The notes: a model not told the origin generated them from the letters alone. DNA of 38,923 nucleotides from Haliea sp. (GCA_009937575.1 JAACFI010000004.1:1-38923), one strand, 5' to 3'; numbered from the stretch's first letter, positions 7,601 through 15,331 are shown. Made by a program: numbers and translations.

Positions 7601-8410
7601 ATGTCTATTGCAATCAAGCGCCTGATCGCCGGCGGCCTGTTGGCCCTGGCAGCGGCCCTGCCACTGAATGCCCTGGCCGGCGAAACCCTGAGTCGCGTGG
7701 TCGATTTCAGGGTCCTCAAGGTGGGCATGTCCGGAAGCCAGCCGCCCATGAACACGGTCAACCGCGACGGCGCACTGATGGGACTGGACGTGGACCTCGC
7801 CAGGGCCCTGGCATCGGCGATGCGCGTCCAGTTGGAAATCAAGAGAATGCCCTTCGGCGAACTGATGACCGCGCTCGAGGAAGACAAGGTCGATATGGTG
7901 ATTTCCGGCCTGGCGATCACCCCGGAGCGTACCGAGATGGCCTCTTTCGTGGGCCCCTACATGGTGTCCGGCAAGTCCATCCTTACCAAAGATTCGGTCC
8001 TTTCCAAGATATCGGCACTGGAAGAGGCAAATCGCGATAACCTGAAACTGGCCGCCCTGGAGAACTCCACCAGCGCATCTTTCGTTTCCACAGTGGCCCC
8101 TGAGGCCAGCCTGGTGGAGATCAAGGAATATTCCGAGGGCATTGCCATGCTCAGGGAAGGCAAGGTCGATGCCATGGTGGCGGACATGCCCATCTGCCAG
8201 CTTTCCGTCATGCGCTACCCGGACGCAGGTTTTATCACCCTGGAGCGCCCGCTGACCGTCGAGCCCATCGGTATCGCCGTCAGCAAGGACGACCCCCAGT
8301 TCCTCAACCTGGTGCAGAATTACCTGGACGGATACACCAAGCTGGGCGTAATGAGGAAACTGCACGAGAAATGGTTCGAGGACAGTTCCTGGATCGCCGC
8401 CCTGCCCTGA
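7601..8410 (+). CDS. Periplasmic amino-acid-type solute-binding protein (SBP family 3)
   Basis: A 269-residue exported protein. The signal peptide ends near residue 26 (NALA/GET). The two-lobed type 3 binding-protein pattern is clear: 'LKVGMSGSQPPMN' for the first strand, 'GLDVDLARALASAM' for the family signature, 'MPFGELMTALEEDKVDMVIS' and 'ITPERTEMASFVGPY' around the hinge, 'AMLREGKVDAMVADMP' in lobe 2. It binds a small polar solute, probably an amino acid or a related compound. Start has a GAGGAG site 9 nt upstream. No permease or ATPase gene is nearby, so it is an orphan here; enzymatic relatives (cyclohexadienyl dehydratase-like) are a less likely alternative. Confidence 0.9.
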   Translation: MSIAIKRLIAGGLLALAAALPLNALAGETLSRVVDFRVLKVGMSGSQPPMNTVNRDGALMGLDVDLARALASAMRVQLEIKRMPFGELMTALEEDKVDMVISGLAITPERTEMASFVGPYMVSGKSILTKDSVLSKISALEEANRDNLKLAALENSTSASFVSTVAPEASLVEIKEYSEGIAMLREGKVDAMVADMPICQLSVMRYPDAGFITLERPLTVEPIGIAVSKDDPQFLNLVQNYLDGYTKLGVMRKLHEKWFEDSSWIAALP

Positions 8411-8437
8411 TAATACCCAACCATGTTCAATTGCTCC

Positions 8438-8474
8438 AAAAAGGGCGCGGATTCAGTATCCCGCCCTTTTTTTT
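8438..8474 (+). terminator. Rho-independent terminator after the binding-protein gene
   Basis: AAAAAGGGCG (8438-8447) pairs with CGCCCTTTTT (8462-8471) and is followed by a run of eight T. It starts 27 nt after the stop codon. It also overlaps what would be the signal-peptide coding part of glpQ; see that gene. Confidence 0.75.
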
Positions 8475-8483
8475 ATCCTCCCG

Positions 8484-9485
8484 GTGGTGATGATGGCCGG
8501 CGCAAAGGCGGCTGACCCCATCGTCATTGCCCACCGCGGCGCCAGCGGCTATCTGCCCGAGCATACCCTGGCGGCGAAAGCTGCCGCCCACGCCATGGGG
8601 GCAGACTACATCGAGCAGGATGTGGTCCTGAGCAGGGATGGCGTACCCGTCGTGCTACACGATATCTATCTGGACAGTACCACTGACGTGGCCCGGTGCT
8701 TTCCCGGCCGCGCCAGGGCAGACGGGCGCTACTACGCACTGGACTTCGACCTCGACGAGATCCGGCAATTGCGTGCCCACGAGCGCTTGATGCAGGGCGC
8801 CGAGGGATCCCCGGTCACCAACTACCCCCGGCGCTTCCCCGGAGACATAGCCATGTTCAGGGTTCCCACCCTGGCAGAGGAAATCGACCTGATCAGCGGC
8901 ATGAATGCCAGCCGGGAGCGCACTACCGGGCTGTACGTCGAGTTCAAGGCACCCAACTGGCACCGCGCCCAGGGCCATGACCTGGTGGCCGCAGTCATGT
9001 CGGTGCTGCAGGACAAGGAATATGCCGACCGTCCGCAACAGGTATTCCTGCAGTGTTTCGACGACCGCACCCTGCGTCGTCTGCGCCATGAACTCAAGAC
9101 CCCTCTGCCCCTGATCCAGCTTATCGCGGAAAACGACTGGGGCGAAGACAGCGCCGTGGACTACGACTACCTACAGACCCAGGAGGGCCTGGCCGACGTC
9201 GCGAGCTACGCGGACGGCATCGGCCCCTGGATCAGGCAGGTCTATCTCGGCATGGATGAATCCGGTGCCACTGAACTGAGTGAACTGGTGAACCACGCCC
9301 ACGAGAAGGGACTGGTGGTCCACCCCTACACCTTCCGCAGTGATGAACTACCCGAGGGTGTCACCAGTTTTGACCGGCTGCTGGACATCTTCCTGCAACA
9401 GGCGCAGGTAGACGGCCTGTTTACCGATTTCCCCGACAAGGCGCGCCAGTATATCGATCGCCAACGACAGATAGCGTTACAATAA
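8484..9485 (+). CDS. glpQ: Glycerophosphodiester phosphodiesterase GlpQ, start uncertain
   Basis: Cleaves glycerophosphodiesters to glycerol-3-phosphate and an alcohol, normally in the periplasm. The body is a close GlpQ match: 'IAHRGASGYLPEHTLAAK' (catalytic His and Arg), 'ADYIEQDVVLSRDGVPVVLHD' (metal Glu/Asp, second His), 'LYVEFKAPNW', 'DGIGPWIRQV' and 'VDGLFTDFPDKA'. The N-terminus is odd. From the GTG at 8484 only 'VVMMAGAKA' precedes the mature protein. The same frame stays open upstream and codes KRARIQYPALFFILP, so the two together form a full signal peptide, but this frame has no ATG, GTG or TTG. An ATG at 8423 would join it if one A of the run at 8438-8442 were missing. Frameshift, sequencing error or non-standard start are all possible. 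Confidence 0.88.
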   Translation: MVMMAGAKAADPIVIAHRGASGYLPEHTLAAKAAAHAMGADYIEQDVVLSRDGVPVVLHDIYLDSTTDVARCFPGRARADGRYYALDFDLDEIRQLRAHERLMQGAEGSPVTNYPRRFPGDIAMFRVPTLAEEIDLISGMNASRERTTGLYVEFKAPNWHRAQGHDLVAAVMSVLQDKEYADRPQQVFLQCFDDRTLRRLRHELKTPLPLIQLIAENDWGEDSAVDYDYLQTQEGLADVASYADGIGPWIRQVYLGMDESGATELSELVNHAHEKGLVVHPYTFRSDELPEGVTSFDRLLDIFLQQAQVDGLFTDFPDKARQYIDRQRQIALQ

Positions 9486-9493
9486 ACCTCCGA

Positions 9494-9519
9494 GGCCTGC
9501 CCCGACACGCGGGGAGGCC
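9494..9519 (+). promoter_or_regulatory. Strong GC hairpin upstream of pyruvate kinase
   Basis: GGCCT (9494-9498) and CCCCG (9500-9504) pair with CGGGG (9510-9514) and AGGCC (9515-9519), one bulged G, loop of five. No T-run follows, so it is not a standard terminator. The only purine-rich ribosome-binding-like stretch before the pyruvate kinase gene (GGGGAGG, 9511-9517) is buried in the 3' arm. It could be an mRNA-end stabiliser for glpQ or a leader control element. Confidence 0.6.
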
Positions 9520-9535
9520 ACCCTCGCATAGCACA

Positions 9536-10996
9536 GTGGACAGCATCGTGACCCCCAAGGTAAATCGCAGAACCAAGATCGTCGCCACCATCGGGCCCGG
9601 TAGCGAATCGGACGACATGATCGCAAAGCTGATAACAGCGGGTGTCAACGTGTTCCGCCTCAACTTCAGCCACGGGACCGCCGAACATCACGCGCGGGTT
9701 GCCGTGAGGATCCGCAAGCAGGCAAACATCGCCGGTCAGTACGTCGGTATCCTGGCTGACCTGCAGGGTCCCAAAATCAGGATCAGCAGCTTTCGCAACG
9801 ACTCCGTGGAACTGGCCAATGGCGACCGCTTTCGCCTGGACCTCAACCTGGGAGAGGGCGAGGGCGATATTCGCGGCGTGGGACTGGATTACCAGGAGCT
9901 GTGCAGCAGTGTCTCCCGCGGTGACACCCTGCTGCTGGATGACGGTCGCATCCGCCTGCGGGTAGACGACGTGGAGACCAGCGCCGTGGACTGCACCGTG
10001 CTGGTGGGTGGAAAACTCAGCTCACGCAAGGGTATCAACCGCCTGGGCGGCGGCCTTGCGGCCCCCGCCCTCACCACCAAGGACCTGACCGACATCGACA
10101 GCCTGGCGGAAGTGAGGCCCGACTTCGTGGCGGTCTCTTTTGTTTCCAACGCCGACGACATCTACCAGACACGGGATCTGCTGGACCAGCACAAATTGGC
10201 CCCGGCCATCATCGCCAAGATCGAACGCGCCGAGGTGGTTGCTGATGAGGATACCCTGAACGGAATTCTCAATGCTGCCGCCGGCATCATGGTAGCCCGC
10301 GGCGACCTGGGGGTAGAGGTGGGGGATGCCCAACTCATCGGCATACAGAAGGAACTTATTTCCCGATCGCGGCGCATGGACCGGGTGGTGATCACCGCCA
10401 CCCAGATGATGGAATCCATGATCAACAACCCGATGCCCACGCGGGCAGAGGTGTTCGACGTGGCTAACGCGGTACTGGACGGCACCGACGCGGTCATGCT
10501 GTCGGCGGAAACTGCTGTCGGCAATTACCCGGTTGAGGTGGTGGCCTCGATGGCAGATGCAGCCCTCGGCGCCGAGCGACAGTCGGTTGCCAGGACTTCC
10601 CGCTACCGGCTGGACAGGCAATTCACAAGCGCCCAGGAAACGATTGCAATGTCTGCCATCTACGCCGCCAATCACTACAGCAATGTGCGGGGTATCGCCT
10701 GCCTCACGGAATCCGGCACCACACCGCTGACGATGTCCCGGCTCAGTTCCGGGCTGCCGATATTCGCTCTCAGCCACCAAAGCGAGACCCTGCAGAAGCT
10801 GTGCCTGTGCCGCGGCGTGGTCCCGCTGTTTTTTGACGCCACTGCCTTTGATCACGACAGCGTCGAAGCCAGGGCCATCGAGTTCCTGCTGGACGGCGGC
10901 TACCTGCTCAAGGGGGATTCGATCCTGCTCACCAAGGGCGAGATCATGGGTCAGGCGGGCTCCACTAATATCATGAAGATCCTGCCGGTCAGCTGA
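9536..10996 (+). CDS. pyk: Pyruvate kinase
   Basis: Transfers phosphate from phosphoenolpyruvate to ADP at the end of glycolysis. The 486-residue product has the full pattern: 'RRTKIVATIGPGS' at the N-terminus, 'NVFRLNFSHG', 'LADLQGPKIRI', a B domain, 'VSFVSNADD', catalytic Lys in 'AIIAKIERAEV', 'IMVARGDLGVEV', 'VITATQMMESMI' and 'AVMLSAETAVGNYP', then the C-terminal regulatory domain. It belongs to the PykA (type II) side by its look. The start may be the GTG at 9536 or the GTG at 9548 (four codons later), neither with a clear ribosome-binding site. Glucokinase begins 3 nt after the stop, so both are surely one operon. Confidence 0.96.
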   Translation: MDSIVTPKVNRRTKIVATIGPGSESDDMIAKLITAGVNVFRLNFSHGTAEHHARVAVRIRKQANIAGQYVGILADLQGPKIRISSFRNDSVELANGDRFRLDLNLGEGEGDIRGVGLDYQELCSSVSRGDTLLLDDGRIRLRVDDVETSAVDCTVLVGGKLSSRKGINRLGGGLAAPALTTKDLTDIDSLAEVRPDFVAVSFVSNADDIYQTRDLLDQHKLAPAIIAKIERAEVVADEDTLNGILNAAAGIMVARGDLGVEVGDAQLIGIQKELISRSRRMDRVVITATQMMESMINNPMPTRAEVFDVANAVLDGTDAVMLSAETAVGNYPVEVVASMADAALGAERQSVARTSRYRLDRQFTSAQETIAMSAIYAANHYSNVRGIACLTESGTTPLTMSRLSSGLPIFALSHQSETLQKLCLCRGVVPLFFDATAFDHDSVEARAIEFLLDGGYLLKGDSILLTKGEIMGQAGSTNIMKILPVS

Positions 10997-10999
10997 TCG

Positions 11000-11965
11000 A
11001 TGGCGGATCGCGAAACCAAAGCTGTTCGCCTGGTGGCGGATGTAGGTGGTACCAACACCCGCATCGCCCTGTACGATCCCGCCGTCGACGAGTACCGCGC
11101 CCTATCGGTATACCGCAACTGCGACCATACCGGGCTGGAGGAAATCATAGACCCGTGGCTGCAGGCGCTGGAGGAGCCGGCCCCTGCCACTTGCTGCATC
11201 GCCACGGCTGCACCTCCCCCCTCCGGAGAAATTATTCGCATGATCAACATCGACTGGTCCTTCTCCTGTAAGGAACTGGCCCGGCGATTCGGTTTCGAGC
11301 AGGCCGCCTGGCTCAATGATTTCCAGGCCAATGCCTACGCCCTGCCCCATTTCCGCGAAGACGACCGGGTATTGTTGCATTCCGGGAAATCGAGCACGCA
11401 CGCGACCCTGGCCGTAATGGGTCCCGGTACCGGGCTGGGCGGCGCGACCCTGGAGTGGGTGGACGGCCTGCCCCATGCCAGGGACAGTGAACCCGGCCAT
11501 ATGGGACTGTCTCCGGCGACCGAAGAAGAGATGAAAATTTTCGCCCTGCTGCTGCCCCGCTATGGGGAGATCCACGCAGAGCGCCTGGTGTCGGGCTCGG
11601 GTCTGCTGCTGCTGTACCAGGCACTGGCAGATATACACGGCCTCAGCCCGGTCGCCGGAACGCCCGCCGAGGTATCAGACAGCGCATTGCGGGGGGAGGA
11701 CGATGTCAGCGTACGGGCCCTGGAAACCTTCTGTGGGCTGCTGGGCTCCGCCTGCGGCGATTTCGTGCTGGCCAACGGGGCCTACGGCGGCCTGTACCTG
11801 GCGGGAGGCATTGTGCCGCGCATCCTGGCATTCCTTCGCGCCAGCCAGTTCCTGCATAGATTTCAGGAAAAAGGTGCCATGAGATCCCACCTTGAAGCAG
11901 TGCCACTGTACGCCATAACCGCCGACCAACCCGGCCTTATCGGCGCTGCACACGCCCCCCTGTAA
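11000..11965 (+). CDS. glk: Glucokinase
   Basis: Phosphorylates glucose to glucose-6-phosphate with ATP. The 321-residue product (E. coli 321) carries the Glk phosphate loop 'LVADVGGTNTRIAL' (residues 11-24), the catalytic Asp107 in 'WLNDFQANAY', 'GPGTGLGGATLEW' (141-153) and the sugar-binding 'SEPGHMGLSP' (Glu164, His167). 'LAGGIVPRIL' near the end is the adenosine motif. It follows pyruvate kinase by 3 nt and is directly abutted at its stop by the convergent histidine kinase gene, with no intergenic base, so no terminator fits between them. The pairing suggests control of glucose use at both ends of glycolysis. Confidence 0.95.
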   Translation: MADRETKAVRLVADVGGTNTRIALYDPAVDEYRALSVYRNCDHTGLEEIIDPWLQALEEPAPATCCIATAAPPPSGEIIRMINIDWSFSCKELARRFGFEQAAWLNDFQANAYALPHFREDDRVLLHSGKSSTHATLAVMGPGTGLGGATLEWVDGLPHARDSEPGHMGLSPATEEEMKIFALLLPRYGEIHAERLVSGSGLLLLYQALADIHGLSPVAGTPAEVSDSALRGEDDVSVRALETFCGLLGSACGDFVLANGAYGGLYLAGGIVPRILAFLRASQFLHRFQEKGAMRSHLEAVPLYAITADQPGLIGAAHAPL

Positions 11966-13351
11966 TCAGGCGGGCGGAAAGCTCACCCTGGCACAAAAGC
12001 CGGAACCGTCTTCACCGGGAGCCACCCGGAAATGGGCGCCGTGCTGATCGGCAATGCGACTGACAATAGAAAGACCCAGCCCCACACCAAGACCTTGGCT
12101 GCCGGGCACCCGGTAAAACCGATCACAGATAAGGGCAAATTCGCTCTCAGGCAGGGGCGCGCAGTCATTACTTATCTCCAGCGCGACGTCCCCCTCGCAG
12201 TGAAGTGCAATGCGCACTTCAGAGCCCTCCGCTGCGTAGCGAAAGGCGTTGGTGAGCAGGTTGCGCAGCAGGATCGCGAGCGACTCCTCGCTACCGCTTA
12301 CCTCACACTCACACTCCCCTGACAACGCTATCTCCAGCCCCCGGTCAGACGCCAGGTGGGCGGTATCCGCCAGCACGTCCTGCAGCAAACTGCGAAGGCG
12401 CACCAGTGAATCGGGAGGGGGTGCGTCGGGGTCCAGCCGGGCCAGGGTCAATAACTGCTCCACCGAGTGGCTGGCGCGATCGACCCGCAGGGCAATCCGC
12501 GGCAGTATCTGTTCACCGCCAATCCCCTCCAACTGTTTCTGGCACAGTTGCACCTCGGTCTTGATCGCTGCCAGGGGTGTCATCAATTCGTGAGCGGCGT
12601 TAGCGGTGAATCGCCGCTCTCCTTCCAGGGCATATTCCAGCCGATGCAGAAGACGGTTGATGGCGTCGACCACACCGGCAACTTCAACGGGTACCCCCGC
12701 CGTTGCCACCGGGTCCAACAAGCCCGGTTTGCGCCGCGATATCTGTAGGGCGAGATTATTGAGCGGCGTCAGGCCCCGTGAAACCCCGATGTAAAGCACG
12801 GCTATCGTCAGTGGCAGGATGAAAAGCAGCGGCCAGAATTCCCTGCCCAGGGTTGCGAGCATCGACCAGCGGGCCGCACCGAATTCCACGCCCACCCGTA
12901 TCCACAGGTCACTGACTTCGTCGTAGCGGGTGTAGACCCGCCAACGACCACCGTCAGACTTCGACCCCATATAGGAAAACCCCGCAGTCGACGGGCGCTC
13001 AAACTCGGGGGAGCCCTCCATCACCGCAATCAGGGTATCGCCCAGCCAGATATTCACCGCGGGGGTCACACCGGCGATATCTGCAGAATCCACCACCATG
13101 GGCTTCAACCGCAACTGCTCGAGACCGTGCTCCCCCCAGCTCTCGTAAAGTGGCAGTCCCTCATCGATCTGGCGGGCGAATACCCTGGAAATATAGATCA
13201 CCAGGTGGGAATACTGCTCCAGCTGCTGGTCTATCTGCTCCTGAAGGGCACGCCCCACGGAGAAATACGTGACCATCGCCGACGCCAACCACACAAACAG
13301 GGTGAGGCCCAGCAGAATCAGGATCAGTCGCCGCTGCAGGGAGGCTGTCAT
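11966..13351 (-). CDS. Sensor histidine kinase, QseC/PmrB-like
   Basis: A 461-residue inner-membrane kinase. TM1 spans about residues 8-30 and TM2 about 172-190, enclosing a periplasmic sensor of roughly 140 residues. A HAMP-like linker follows (TPLNNLALQIS). The H box 'FTANAAHELMTPLAAIKTE' has the phospho-His at 254; most family members read HELRTPL, so Met replaces Arg here. The N box is 'LLRNLLTNAFRYA' and the G box 'GVGLGLSIV'. It overlaps the response regulator gene by 4 nt (ATGA, 13348-13351), so translation is coupled. The signal is unknown; QseC- and PmrB-like kinases sense envelope stress, metals or cationic peptides. Confidence 0.92.
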   Translation of the reverse strand: MTASLQRRLILILLGLTLFVWLASAMVTYFSVGRALQEQIDQQLEQYSHLVIYISRVFARQIDEGLPLYESWGEHGLEQLRLKPMVVDSADIAGVTPAVNIWLGDTLIAVMEGSPEFERPSTAGFSYMGSKSDGGRWRVYTRYDEVSDLWIRVGVEFGAARWSMLATLGREFWPLLFILPLTIAVLYIGVSRGLTPLNNLALQISRRKPGLLDPVATAGVPVEVAGVVDAINRLLHRLEYALEGERRFTANAAHELMTPLAAIKTEVQLCQKQLEGIGGEQILPRIALRVDRASHSVEQLLTLARLDPDAPPPDSLVRLRSLLQDVLADTAHLASDRGLEIALSGECECEVSGSEESLAILLRNLLTNAFRYAAEGSEVRIALHCEGDVALEISNDCAPLPESEFALICDRFYRVPGSQGLGVGLGLSIVSRIADQHGAHFRVAPGEDGSGFCARVSFPPA

Positions 13352-14004
13352 GCGGGTATGCGATAGCCCACGCCGCGCATGGTTTCGATCAGGGTACTTC
13401 CAAAACGCTTGCGCAACCTGGAGATATAAACCTCCACGGTATTGGAGCCTACCTCCTCGCCCCAGCTGTAGATCCCCTCCTCCAGCCGCTGCCGGGACAC
13501 AAAGCGACCCGCGTTGCGCACCAGGATTTCCAGGATGGCAAACTCCCGGGCGGTGAGATCCAGGCTCTCACCCTGGAATTCAACCAGTTTTTCAGCCGGG
13601 TCCAGGGAGATTGCCGCCACCTCCAGACGTGTGAGCCTCCGGTCTTCTCGGCGCCTGAGGAGCGAGCGAATCCGCGCAAACAGCTCGTCTATCTCGAAAG
13701 GTTTGGTGAGGTAATCGTCGGCGCCTGAATCCAGGCCATCCACCTTGTCTTCAAGGGTATGGCGAGCCGTCAGCAACAATACAGGCAGGGCGTGTTTGTC
13801 GGCTCGCAACTGCCGCAGCACCTGCATGCCCGGCACTCCCGGCAAGCCGAGATCCAGGATCAACAGGTCATAGGGGGTGGCGCCCAGCGTCGCCCGCACC
13901 GGTTCGCCGCTGCGCAACCAATCCACCGCATACTGCTCGAGGCGCAGTGCGGTCTCCAGGGACTCGCCCAGTTGCTCATCGTCTTCTACCAGCAGTACCC
14001 TCAC
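13348..14004 (-). CDS. OmpR/PhoB-family response regulator, QseB/PmrA-like
   Basis: A 218-residue two-domain regulator. Receiver domain: acidic pocket 'LLVEDDEQLGES', phospho-acceptor Asp51 (ILDLGLPG), and 'LTKPFEIDEL' with the conserved Lys. The C-terminal winged helix shows 'LTAREFAILEILVRNAGRFVS' and 'SNTVEVYISRLRKRFG'. I chose the GTG at 14004, preceded by AAGGGAG, because the longer ATG frame from 14127 would read through an upstream terminator and adds 41 residues foreign to the family. It is the first gene of a two-gene operon with the kinase, and a perfect 12-bp palindrome lies 35 nt upstream. Confidence 0.93.
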   Translation of the reverse strand: MRVLLVEDDEQLGESLETALRLEQYAVDWLRSGEPVRATLGATPYDLLILDLGLPGVPGMQVLRQLRADKHALPVLLLTARHTLEDKVDGLDSGADDYLTKPFEIDELFARIRSLLRRREDRRLTRLEVAAISLDPAEKLVEFQGESLDLTAREFAILEILVRNAGRFVSRQRLEEGIYSWGEEVGSNTVEVYISRLRKRFGSTLIETMRGVGYRIPA

Positions 14005-14038
14005 CGCTCCCTTACCTGTGACATTCTTAGGATGGCCT

Positions 14039-14050
14039 AGGGTATACCCT
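14039..14050. promoter_or_regulatory. 12-bp perfect palindrome upstream of the response regulator
   Basis: AGGGTATACCCT reads the same on both strands and lies 35 nt before the regulator's GTG start, in its promoter or leader region. Possible dimer-binding operator, for instance for autoregulation; OmpR-family sites are usually direct repeats, so another regulator is also possible. Confidence 0.4.
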
Positions 14051-14086
14051 GACTCTGCAAGATGAAACCGGACCGTCTGTACACAA

Positions 14087-14115
14087 GAAAAAGGCCAGCA
14101 ATGCTGGCCTTTTAA
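14087..14115 (-). terminator. Terminator downstream of the cytochrome pseudogene
   Basis: AAAAGGCCAGC (14089-14099) pairs with GCTGGCCTTTT (14103-14113), loop ATT-like. On the minus strand the hairpin is followed by TTTTTCTT. It lies 26 nt beyond the ancestral stop of the decayed cytochrome gene and isolates it from the two-component operon; it may act in both directions. Confidence 0.85.
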
Positions 14116-14140
14116 TTCACAGCTCACCGCGTCGACCTGT

Positions 14141-14850
14141 TCACTCGCAGCCGCCGCTCATGCTATTGATCCATTCCTCTATCAGGGCAACGCCTTCTTC
14201 GTGGATCAGTGTGCGCCCGATCTATGGCATGCGCACATCGGGCTCGTTGGAATCCATGCGAAAAGGCGTGATCGATTCATCGGAATAACCGGGAACAATA
14301 TCGAATTGCAGGCCTCCGGAACCACCACCCGCAGCCACAGGGGTCTTACAGATACCGTAGGTTTCATCGACTTCACGCCAGTAGTCCAGGAACAGCGCAG
14401 AGTTACTGGCGAAACCTTCCGGTCGGTGACAGTGGGCGCAGTTGATGTCCAGGTAGCCCTTGGCCCGGTCTTCCAGCGGCGCCGCAGTGTCCTCCCAGTC
14501 GGGCAATTGACTTCCAGGGCCGCGAAGTTCGGCGCAGTGGAACCTTCCTCTGGCGTACACAGTGCGGCAATTTCCTCTTCTGTCGGCGGCTTTTCACCCT
14601 CTTCAATCTCTTCGGGATCGTCCAATTCTACAGGCGGCAACGATGCGTGCGCACAGTCGAAGAATGCCTGGTCTACACTCGCCCCGCCTTCAGCGGTGAA
14701 GATTCCACCGCGGCTCACTTCGGGGATCTCGCGGGCACAGATACGGTCTTCCTGTTCAAAGGGCACGTCCAGTTCCGCATGGCCGTCGTACACGATCCGC
14801 GGCAGGCCTCCCAGGCGGCGTATCCTAGGCCCCGGGAAGACTATTTGGCA
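14141..14850 (-). pseudogene. Remnant of a c-type cytochrome gene (SO2930-like), frameshift plus nonsense
   Basis: Two overlapping minus-strand frames give one protein. The upstream frame covers 'IVYDGHAELDVPFEQED' to 'NFAALEVN' (ending near 14510). The downstream frame continues as 'QLPDWEDTAAPLEDRAKGYLDINCAHCH' (in parts), with one CxxCH heme site, then 'TPVAAGGGSGGLQFDIVPG' and 'RMDSNEPDVRMP'. There an in-frame TAG (14222-14224) interrupts it; the frame resumes as 'IGRTLIHEEGVALIEEWIN' to a TGA at 14141. The joined C-terminus matches the diheme SO2930-type cytochrome family as I remember it. The expected N-terminal part with the first heme is missing. The TAG probably replaced CAG, and the shift looks like loss of one copy of a CAAT repeat. 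Confidence 0.8.
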
Positions 14851-15060
14851 TTGCAGTGACCGCCAAAAGCATGTGTTTCGGCGTCATTACCCAAAGCAAA
14901 TAGCGCAATATTCACAAAATAGTTGCAAAAGCTATTCGGTAAACATGGGATTATGGTGCTACACTCAAAGACGCTGAGAGGTTTCAGCGGTATTTATGCT
15001 CGCGGTCGAAGTTCCATCCAAGATCATCGGTACGTCAACCATAAATAATTATTAACGGAA

Positions 15061-15081
15061 ATGGCGCCTGGACATGGCGCC
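15061..15081 (+). promoter_or_regulatory. Leader hairpin / direct repeat of the cold-shock gene
   Basis: ATGGCGCC occurs twice (15061-15068 and 15074-15081). Because GGCGCC is self-complementary, the copies can form a hairpin with a 7-nt loop, 22 nt before the ATG at 15104. Cold-shock mRNAs often carry structured, temperature-sensitive leaders. The region from 14851 to 15060 is AT-richer, holds no ORF, and should contain the promoter; a weak TACACT -10 is at 14960-14965. Confidence 0.5.
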
Positions 15082-15103
15082 GTCAGCAATACAGGTAACA
15101 TAT

Positions 15104-15310
15104 ATGTCTACTACAACCGGCACTGTTAAATGGTTTAACGAGACCAAGGGATTCGGCTTCATCGAGCGTGAAGACGGACCCGATGTTTTTGTTCATTTCA
15201 GTTCCATCAAAGGTGAAGGCTTCAAGACCCTTTCCGACGGCCAGAAGGTCGAGTTCACTGTTACGGACGGCCAGAAAGGTCCCCAGGCGGAGAATGTTGT
15301 TCCCCTCTGA
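15104..15310 (+). CDS. Cold-shock protein, CspA family
   Basis: A 68-residue single cold-shock domain that binds single-stranded RNA and DNA and melts mRNA secondary structure. The two RNA-binding motifs are intact: RNP1 'KGFGFIERE' (about residues 16-24) and RNP2 'DVFVHFSSI' (about 29-37); '[11 protein letters not shown]' is the standard start. I chose the ATG at 15104 ([10 protein letters not shown]) rather than 15074. The gene stands alone, with a long leader and a strong terminator right after it. Whether it is cold-induced or constitutive cannot be decided. Confidence 0.97.
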   Translation: MSTTTGTVKWFNETKGFGFIEREDGPDVFVHFSSIKGEGFKTLSDGQKVEFTVTDGQKGPQAENVVPL

Positions 15311-15331
15311 GGCCTTACAGCCACAGACAAA

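Noticed and set aside
14005-14127. 41-residue N-terminal extension of the response regulator
   Set aside because: Runs through a strong terminator and is not family-like; GTG 14004 has a ribosome-binding site.
14206-14793. Separate 195-codon gene in the cytochrome region
   Set aside because: Only its first half is protein-like; the second half loses sense where the other frame gains it, so one frameshifted gene explains both.
14923-14957. TTGCAA ... TATGGT promoter for the cold-shock gene
   Set aside because: Spacer of 23 nt is too long for sigma70; left unassigned.
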